Source: Elusimicrobiota bacterium
GTDB taxonomy: Bacteria > Elusimicrobiota > Elusimicrobia > UBA1565 > UBA9628
Length of the DNA stretch: 9,213 nucleotides
Direction: 5' to 3'
Assembly (NCBI GenBank): GCA_028871595.1
Contig: JAGWMT010000120.1
Coordinates: 1-9,213, forward strand
Shown piece after piece: positions 1 through 4,782 of the stretch (position 1 is the stretch's first letter; each line of letters starts with the position of its first letter). The translations under genes were made by a program, and so were the position numbers. The notes beneath the pieces were generated by a model. It was not told the DNA's origin and did not search any database. It was given only the letters and a program-made list of their open reading frames with translations.

Positions 1-95
1 CGAAATGCCCGCGCTGCTGGCGCTGGCAGGCCGACATCGGCTCGAATACGACGCAACCGGAGCTATGCGGCCGCTGCGCCCGGCAATTGTCCTAG
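1..95 (+). CDS. ileS: Isoleucyl-tRNA synthetase, C-terminal end (partial)
   Basis: This is the last 30 codons of a gene that runs in from the left edge; it reads in the frame starting at base 3 and stops at TAG 93-95. The peptide begins KCPRCW and ends ELCGRCARQLS. This is the C-terminal zinc finger of bacterial IleRS: two CxxC pairs 16 residues apart, with the Trp straight after the first pair, as in the KCxRCW...CGRC end of the E. coli enzyme. IleRS charges tRNA-Ile in the cytoplasm, and the finger binds one zinc needed for activity. The protein ends within five residues of the last cysteine. The neighbour is lspA, the classic bacterial partner of ileS, which supports the call. The reading is short, but the motif and the synteny agree. 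Confidence 0.9.
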   Translation, partial: KCPRCWRWQADIGSNTTQPELCGRCARQLS

Positions 96-520
96 GGCTC
101 GTCGCCCTGGACCGCGCCACGAAGATCTGGGCGATGGGCGACCTCCGCCGGGTCGGCTCCATCCCGCTGTTCCGCTTCTTCGAGCTGACCTACGTGGAGA
201 ACACGGGCGCCGCCTTCGGGTTGGGGCGCGGGGCCAACGGCTTCTTCATCGTCGTCTCGGCGGTCCTGATCGCCGCGTTGGCGCGCTTTCTGCGCCGCTG
301 GCCGAAGGACGACCTCTGGCTCCAGGCGGGGGGATTGCTGGTCATCGCGGGCGCCCTGGGCAACCTTTACGACCGCCTGGCCTACAAGTACGTGGTGGAT
401 TTCCTGTACGTCCACGGCTGGCCCGTGTTCAACGTGGCCGACTCCTGCATCACGGTGGGCGCCTGCCTGCTCGCCTGGGGCCTCAAGGACGAGAAGACGC
501 CGACCGCCGCGAAAAGCTGA
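65..520 (+). CDS. lspA: Lipoprotein signal peptidase (signal peptidase II)
   Basis: This inner-membrane aspartic protease removes the signal peptide from prolipoproteins after the lipobox cysteine has been diacylated. From the ATG at 65 it is 151 residues, normal for the family. Four membrane segments lie near residues 5-23, 56-78, 83-105 and 121-140. Family motifs are present in order: DRATK (16-20), ENTGAAFG (45-52), GNLYDR (99-104) and FNVADS (122-127). The catalytic pair is Asp103 and Asp126. An in-frame ATG at 5 would add 20 residues, but those bases encode the IleRS zinc finger in another frame and the family does not carry that extension, so ATG 65 is preferred. GGAG at 59-62 lies only two bases before the start. 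The first 31 bases overlap ileS, so translation is probably coupled. It is convergent with the next gene, nine bases away, and I see no clear terminator between them. Confidence 0.95.
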   Translation: MRPLRPAIVLGLVALDRATKIWAMGDLRRVGSIPLFRFFELTYVENTGAAFGLGRGANGFFIVVSAVLIAALARFLRRWPKDDLWLQAGGLLVIAGALGNLYDRLAYKYVVDFLYVHGWPVFNVADSCITVGACLLAWGLKDEKTPTAAKS

Positions 521-529
521 GCCGGCCGC

Positions 530-2434
530 CTACTTGCCGTCCTTGGGCTTGTTGAGGTGTCGGCTGAGCGCGAAGGCCCCGCCGCCCAGGATCGCCGCGC
601 CGGCGAGCATCACCAGCGGTCCGCCGAAGAAGCTGCCCAGGATCAAGCCGAACATGCCGAACGCCATGCCGTTGGCGACGTTCCGGTAGAAATTCGGATC
701 CGGCTTCTTCGCCGCCGGAGTGCAGTCCTTGTCCGTTCCGGCAACAGCGCCGGGATTGGCCACGCCGCCGCCGCAGGCGGTCGCCGGGGGGACGTCGCCC
801 ACCACGGACGGCTTCTTCTCGGAGCCCGGAGCGCCGGTGGTGGGATCGGGGTCGGCCCAAAGGACGGCGCAGGCCGATTTCACGGCGGGATCCAGCGCCG
901 GAAGAGCCGGCGCGGCGGGAGCGCTGGACTTGGGAGCCGGGGCGGTTCCGCATTCGGCCGCCACGCGGCTCATGCAGGCCTTGTCCTTGTTGCAGGCCAG
1001 CGTTTTCTGGGCGGCCTCCGCCGGATCGCAGGCGCCGGTCGCCACCGACGCGCCGCTTCCGTTGAGAACCGCGTTCTTGTACGGGGCGCAGACGTCCTTG
1101 CGCTGATCCGTCGTCAGGCTGTTGAAGGCGTCGATGCTTCTCGGGGCGAGAAGCTTGCGATATTTGGAGTACACGGCCGCCAGCTTCCGCGGGTCTCCCT
1201 TGGCGTCGGCGACGTCCTTATCATAAGCCGCCTTCTCCTCGGGAGAGAGCCGCTTTTCCAGTTCGGGGGTGAGCTTGGCTTCCCCGGGCTGCGTCGCGGT
1301 CGGACTGGTTCCCGTGTCCCCCGGCTTCGCGGTGTCGGTCGACGTGACGGGGGCGCCGGGGACGGTGATGCCGGCGGCGGTCAGCATCTTTCTGTAGCGT
1401 TCCGCGATCTCGTGCGCCTCGAGGTGTTCGGACGGTTTGACCGCCTCGCCGTTGACGATGCGGATATGGGCCATCTCGCGGTTGTAATCGGCTTTGGCGT
1501 TGCTCAGTTGGAGCGCGGGGACCTTGTCCTTGGTGACGGCGGCCAGGGCTTCGATCTCGGCCGGGATCAATTGAATCTCGGTCCCGGAATAATGCTTGAC
1601 GGCCAGGATGGCGGCGTTGATGGCGACCGGATTCTTCTCGGTCGCCGCGGCGTCGTACGCGGCGCGGCCGTCGGGGCGGAGGTTCGTTTTGATCAATCCC
1701 CGGTTGTCGTCGTTGAGCTTCAGGCGGTCGGCTTCCTTGGCCCGCGCCTTTTTGGCGGTCGCGTAAGCGGCGCGCTGCTTGGGGAACAACCAGTCCAACT
1801 CACCGGCGGTCAAATCCAAGCTGACCTTGGAGGCGTCGCCCCCGGCGGTCCGGGAGCGGCGCGTCGCGCCGCCGGAGCGTCCCGCGAGCATGCCGCGAAA
1901 GCGCGCCACTTCCTGCATCGCGCGTTTCCGGTCGCGTCCCGGGAGAGGACGCCCGTCCTTTCCAAGACGAACCGTCGCCATCATCGCCTGGTAGTCCTCG
2001 AGGGCGGTCCCGCGCTGGAGATGGGCGCCGACGCCGGCGCCTTTCTTGATCGTGCCGAGCTTCGCCGTGTCCTTCGGGTCGCGGATGGCGATCAGCGCGT
2101 CCAGGTAAGAGGAAACCTTCTTCGGGTCGATGGGGAGCTTCGTGAGACGGGCGTAACGCGCCCGCGCGTGGGCCGGAAGCTGCGCCGAAACGGCGTGCCG
2201 GGTCTGCGCCTCCAGGGCCTGCAGCTTGTCGTCGGCCGTGCCGGCGGCGGACGCCTTCTCGTAAAACGAGAGTTCGGTGGGGGTCAGCCAATATTTCTCA
2301 TCGTCCGTCAGGGGGGCTCCCGCGCGGGCCTTCGCCGCCGGAACGGGGGCGGCGGGCCTTGGGGGAGGATTGATCGCGAACGCCGTGTCGGCCAGGAGCA
2401 AAGTCCCGGCTAGAATGAGAGAGGGGTGCCTCAT
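530..2434 (-). CDS. Exported repeat protein with Cys-rich region and C-terminal glycine-zipper membrane hairpin, unknown function
   Basis: I do not recognise a family. From the ATG at 2434 the protein has 634 residues. Residues 1-20 form a Sec signal peptide ending in AFA, followed by a Pro/Ala-rich linker. Residues 42-437 hold three diverged modules built on L-x-P-x5-Y/F, rich in Lys, Ala and Asp and probably helical. A Thr/Pro/Gly-rich linker lies at about 358-386. All eight cysteines fall in residues 449-571, an even number in an exported protein, so disulfides are likely. Residues 589-623 form a Gly-rich hydrophobic stretch with glycines at 589, 593, 596, 600, 604 and 605, followed by a basic tail. 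This could be a membrane hairpin of glycine-zipper type. A GTG at 2446 would add MRPI before the same signal peptide. ATG 2434 is preferred because GAGG (2441-2444) sits six bases before it, but AAGGA (2456-2460) could serve the GTG. It lies downstream of the RNA methyltransferase on the same strand and is convergent with lspA. An envelope structural or scaffold role is only inference. Confidence 0.75.
   Translation of the reverse strand: MRHPSLILAGTLLLADTAFAINPPPRPAAPVPAAKARAGAPLTDDEKYWLTPTELSFYEKASAAGTADDKLQALEAQTRHAVSAQLPAHARARYARLTKLPIDPKKVSSYLDALIAIRDPKDTAKLGTIKKGAGVGAHLQRGTALEDYQAMMATVRLGKDGRPLPGRDRKRAMQEVARFRGMLAGRSGGATRRSRTAGGDASKVSLDLTAGELDWLFPKQRAAYATAKKARAKEADRLKLNDDNRGLIKTNLRPDGRAAYDAAATEKNPVAINAAILAVKHYSGTEIQLIPAEIEALAAVTKDKVPALQLSNAKADYNREMAHIRIVNGEAVKPSEHLEAHEIAERYRKMLTAAGITVPGAPVTSTDTAKPGDTGTSPTATQPGEAKLTPELEKRLSPEEKAAYDKDVADAKGDPRKLAAVYSKYRKLLAPRSIDAFNSLTTDQRKDVCAPYKNAVLNGSGASVATGACDPAEAAQKTLACNKDKACMSRVAAECGTAPAPKSSAPAAPALPALDPAVKSACAVLWADPDPTTGAPGSEKKPSVVGDVPPATACGGGVANPGAVAGTDKDCTPAAKKPDPNFYRNVANGMAFGMFGLILGSFFGGPLVMLAGAAILGGGAFALSRHLNKPKDGK
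1124..2311 (-). repeat. Diverged internal protein repeats (three modules) in the exported protein
   Basis: Within the 634-residue protein a pattern L-x-P-x5-[YF] recurs with fixed spacing. Numbered from ATG 2434, the leading Leu/final aromatic pairs are 50/58, 86/94 (the Pro is one position early here), 216/224, 252/260, 396/404 and 429/437. Within each module the two half-units are 36, 36 and 33 residues apart, and the modules start about 166 and 180 residues apart. The first half of each module also carries Leu-Thr eight residues before the pattern (42, 208, 388). Most half-units are followed 12-14 residues later by a D/N-P-like turn and an aliphatic residue. A partial seventh copy (Leu289, Pro291) lies 37 residues after the fourth. 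The repeats were found by eye, at the protein level only; the DNA has diverged. Confidence 0.55.
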
Positions 2435-2470
2435 TATTGGCCTCACAGTGGGTCGTCCTTGAACCTATTG

Positions 2471-2499
2471 AGAATAGCCCCGCGGGCGAAATCGCGCAA
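2471..2499 (-). promoter_or_regulatory. Candidate sigma-70 type promoter of the exported repeat protein
   Basis: Read on the minus strand, TTGCGC (2499-2494) and TATTCT (2476-2471) are separated by 17 bases. The -10 matches TATAAT at four of six positions; the -35 matches only in its TTG. Transcription would start near 2464, giving a leader of about 30 bases that contains the GAGG before ATG 2434. It lies in the short gap behind the RNA methyltransferase gene, so the downstream gene could be transcribed separately. This rests on a weak consensus match in GC-rich DNA. Confidence 0.4.
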
Positions 2500-2528
2500 G
2501 CCCCGCCGGGCCCAGCGCGGTCTAGGCC

Positions 2529-3917
2529 TTAAGACCTATCCAGCAGCGCGACGAGTTCGACGTGGGACGTCTGCGGGAAAAGGTCGACGGGCTGCACCCG
2601 CTTCAGGGAGAAGCCGGAGTGAGCCAGGAATTGCGCGTCGCGGGCGAAGGTCGCCGGATCGCAGGACACGTAGACCACGCGGCGGATGCGCTTGTCCGTC
2701 AGGAACCGCCGCACCGGCTGGGACAGGCCCACGCGCGGCGGGTCCACGGTCACGGCCACTTCCGCGGTCATTTCATTGGCCAGTTTGGGGAGCACGGCCT
2801 CGGCGCGCCCCGCGCGGAAGCGGGCGTTCTTGACCCGGTTGCGCTCCGCGTTGCGGTAGGCGTCCTGCACCGCCTCGCGGTTCTCCTCGACGCCGATGAT
2901 TTTCGGAAAAGTGTCCGCCATCCACAACGTCAAAGTCCCCACGCCGCAGTAGAGGTCCAGCCCCATCGGGAACTTGCGGCCGCCCTCGCGCATCGCGGAC
3001 TTGGCCTCGTCGTACAGGATCTCGGCCGAGGGGGTGTTCACCTGCATGAACGCGCCCGGCGACATGGAGAAGCGGAACTTGCCCATCGTCTCCTCGATCT
3101 CGCGCGCGCCCCAGAGCCGGCGCCACTGCTCGCCGATGACCACGGACGTCCGCTCCTGCTGGACATTCACGTGCAGTCCGATGACCTCGGGGTGCTGGGC
3201 GCGCAGTTCGGCGGCGAAGGCCTCGCGGTCGGAGAACTCGGAGCGGGTGACGACCAGGGCCACGATCGCCTGGCCCTCGACGTTCGTGCGGATGTAGAGG
3301 TGGCGCAGCCAGCCCTTGCCGGTCTTCCCGTCGTAGAAGCTCCAGCGGCGGGCGATCGCCATCTTCTTGACCGTCAGCGCCACGCGCAGGGACAGCTCCG
3401 GCTGGACCGGGCACTCGCGCATGTCCACGATGGCGCGCGAGCCGGCGGAGTAGAAGCCCATGACCGGGCCGTGCGGCCCTTCGGCGAAAGGGATTTGGAC
3501 CTTGTTCCGGTAGCCCCACGGCTTGGGTGCGGCCTTCACCGCCGCGACCAGCTTGTCGGCGTCGGCGAACTTCCCGATGCGCTGGATGCAGTCCACCACG
3601 ATGGAGCGCTTGTGCTTCAGCTGGGATTCGTAGGCCAGGTGCTGCCAGTCGCAGCCGCCGCACGACGGGCCGGGGCGCGAGGGCGCGGCGTGGTGGGGGC
3701 AGGGCGGGTCGATGCGCTCGGGGCCGGAGGACAGCACGCGCTTGATGCGCGCGCGGGCGAAATTCGACTTTTCCTCGAAGATCTCCACTTCCAGCGTGTC
3801 GCCGGGCGCGGCGTGGGGGATGAACAACACCCGGGAGGAGCCTTCGGCGCGGGCGACGCCGTCGCCTTCCGGCGCCATCGAGTTTACTTTCACCGCCAGG
3901 GTTTCGCCCAAGCTCAT
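2529..3917 (-). CDS. rlmD: TrmA/RlmD-family RNA (uracil-C5)-methyltransferase with TRAM domain and Fe-S cluster site
   Basis: This is a SAM-dependent enzyme making 5-methyluridine, most likely in 23S rRNA; the exact site (U1939 or U747 equivalent) cannot be read from sequence. From ATG 3917 it has 462 residues. An N-terminal TRAM domain (about 1-63, with GDGVAR at 18-23) is followed by [4Fe-4S] ligands Cys73, Cys86, Cys89 and Cys169. FMQVN is at 290-294 and the SAM loop LDLYCGVGTLTL at 320-331. DPPR is at 392-395, the nucleophile motif YVSCDP has Cys419, and HVE at 452-454 supplies the general base. The loop between the first two cluster cysteines is longer than in E. coli RlmD. The frame stays open to 4049, but that extension is low-complexity and runs across the divergent gene's start, so ATG 3917, where the TRAM domain begins, was chosen. 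GGGG two bases upstream is a poor ribosome binding site. Confidence 0.88.
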   Translation of the reverse strand: MSLGETLAVKVNSMAPEGDGVARAEGSSRVLFIPHAAPGDTLEVEIFEEKSNFARARIKRVLSSGPERIDPPCPHHAAPSRPGPSCGGCDWQHLAYESQLKHKRSIVVDCIQRIGKFADADKLVAAVKAAPKPWGYRNKVQIPFAEGPHGPVMGFYSAGSRAIVDMRECPVQPELSLRVALTVKKMAIARRWSFYDGKTGKGWLRHLYIRTNVEGQAIVALVVTRSEFSDREAFAAELRAQHPEVIGLHVNVQQERTSVVIGEQWRRLWGAREIEETMGKFRFSMSPGAFMQVNTPSAEILYDEAKSAMREGGRKFPMGLDLYCGVGTLTLWMADTFPKIIGVEENREAVQDAYRNAERNRVKNARFRAGRAEAVLPKLANEMTAEVAVTVDPPRVGLSQPVRRFLTDKRIRRVVYVSCDPATFARDAQFLAHSGFSLKRVQPVDLFPQTSHVELVALLDRS

Positions 3918-3945
3918 GACCCCGATGGTACCAATTTTATAGAAT
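3916..3945 (+). promoter_or_regulatory. Candidate promoter of the lipoprotein-copA-queF run, leaderless geometry
   Basis: ATGACC (3916-3921, four of six matches to TTGACA) and TAGAAT (3940-3945, five of six matches to TATAAT) are 18 bases apart. Exactly six bases separate TAGAAT from the ATG at 3952, so the first transcribed base would be the A of the start codon. No Shine-Dalgarno sequence precedes this ATG, in keeping with a leaderless mRNA. The -35 overlaps the start codon of the divergent methyltransferase gene. Confidence 0.45.
3934..3941 (-). promoter_or_regulatory. Candidate -10 element for the RNA methyltransferase
   Basis: TATAAAAT read on the minus strand stands out in the GC-rich surroundings. 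Transcription would start near 3929 and leave about 12 bases before ATG 3917. I cannot find a convincing -35 hexamer at 16-18 bases. The element overlaps the -10 candidate of the divergent lipoprotein gene, so the two promoters would compete. Confidence 0.4.
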
Positions 3946-3951
3946 CGCCGC

Positions 3952-4782
3952 ATGAGAACGGGCTTGCGCGCGAGCGCCCTGCTGATCGTGGCCGTGCTGG
4001 GGGCCTGCGTCCCATACCCGGGCGAGCTTCCCGACGACGGCCGCGGCAATTCGAACTACGGCATCATCGACGGCGCCTACCCGGGTCTGGATGCGGGTTC
4101 GTCGCAGCTGGACGGACTACATTTCAAGGTCAAGGCGTACGGGGCCGAGGTCGCCCGCTCGGTCTCCGACATGAGCGAGGCGGCCTACACCCGCGTCATG
4201 AACGACACCGGGCTCTATTCGTTCCAGCCCCGCGGCATGTATTCCATCGTCGTTTACGGCTCCCAGGACGAGTACCGCAAGAAGACCGGCCAGCCCGATT
4301 GGTCGGCGGGGGTCACGGTCGGCAACGCGATCTACACCTTCTATTCGGACCGCCTCGGAGGGGTGCTCGCGCACGAGATGACGCACCTGATCTGGTTCGA
4401 ATTCATGAACGGCCGCCTCGCCGACCAGCAGCGCTGGGTCAACGAAGGGCTGGCCGTCTATGAGGAGTCCAAGGCGGGCAACGGCGGCCGGGAGCTGTTC
4501 GCGAACCTGCTGCCGACCATGCGCGCCTCGCCGCTGCCCATGGATCAGCTTCAGAACCTGGCGCCGAACTCCGAGCGCGCGTACGACGCCAGCCTGTGGT
4601 ACGCGCAAGCCGAAAGCATGATCCGCTATATGATCGAGAAAGGCGGGCGCATCGGGTTCGGGCAGTTCCTGTCTTCGATCCGCGACGGCCAGAATTTCGA
4701 CGCGGCGATCTTCGCGGGCTTCCCCGGGCAGTGGCGCACGCTCGCCGACTTCGAGAACGACTGGAAGCGGAGCCTGCAGTGA
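3952..4782 (+). CDS. Lipoprotein with gluzincin metalloprotease domain (peptidase MA-like)
   Basis: This is a predicted membrane-anchored zinc protease of 276 residues; the substrate is unknown. The N-terminus has Arg2 and Arg6, a hydrophobic run and the lipobox LGAC with Cys19, so it should be lipidated and cut by LspA. A zinc site HEMTH lies at 141-145, with Glu142 as the catalytic base, and the third ligand is Glu165 in WVNEGLAVYEE. A 19-residue gap from the second His to this Glu and the NEGLA context are typical of the peptidase MA-like family of gluzincins. The preceding region with VVYGSQDEYRKKTG (100-113) also suits that family. The catalytic residues are intact. It heads the plus-strand run and overlaps copA by four bases. 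The ATG at 3952 has no ribosome binding site; a TTG at 3964 could be an alternative start and would keep the lipobox. Confidence 0.83.
   Translation: MRTGLRASALLIVAVLGACVPYPGELPDDGRGNSNYGIIDGAYPGLDAGSSQLDGLHFKVKAYGAEVARSVSDMSEAAYTRVMNDTGLYSFQPRGMYSIVVYGSQDEYRKKTGQPDWSAGVTVGNAIYTFYSDRLGGVLAHEMTHLIWFEFMNGRLADQQRWVNEGLAVYEESKAGNGGRELFANLLPTMRASPLPMDQLQNLAPNSERAYDASLWYAQAESMIRYMIEKGGRIGFGQFLSSIRDGQNFDAAIFAGFPGQWRTLADFENDWKRSLQ
4769..4772 (+). promoter_or_regulatory. Ribosome binding site that sets the copA start
   Basis: GGAG lies six bases before GTG 4779. It supports this GTG as the copA start over the longer open frame that begins at 4596 inside the lipoprotein gene. Confidence 0.65.

Noticed and set aside
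500..560. Bidirectional terminator between lspA and the convergent gene
   Set aside because: Only short GC stems (four or five pairs) and no T-run on either strand; not convincing.
557..2413. Long plus-strand open frame of 618 codons opposite the exported repeat protein
   Set aside because: Its translation is Gly/Arg-rich low complexity without motifs, while the minus-strand frame has a signal peptide, repeats and a membrane segment. It is an effect of high GC.
2521..2540. Imperfect palindrome TAGGCCTTAAGACCTA (2523-2538) at the methyltransferase stop codon as an operator or terminator
   Set aside because: It is short, has one mismatched pair, no loop and no T-run, and overlaps coding sequence; it may be chance.
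3918..4049. N-terminal extension of the methyltransferase
   Set aside because: The 44 extra residues are low complexity, precede the TRAM domain, and lie across the promoter and start of the divergent gene.
2562..4463. Plus-strand open frame opposite the methyltransferase and across the lipoprotein gene
   Set aside because: The opposite strand carries all RlmD motifs and another frame carries the lipoprotein; this translation has His/Arg/Gly-rich composition and no recognisable domain.
4596..4778. N-terminal extension of CopA by 61 residues
   Set aside because: It overlaps the well-supported end of the lipoprotein gene, and GTG 4779 has a ribosome binding site at good spacing.
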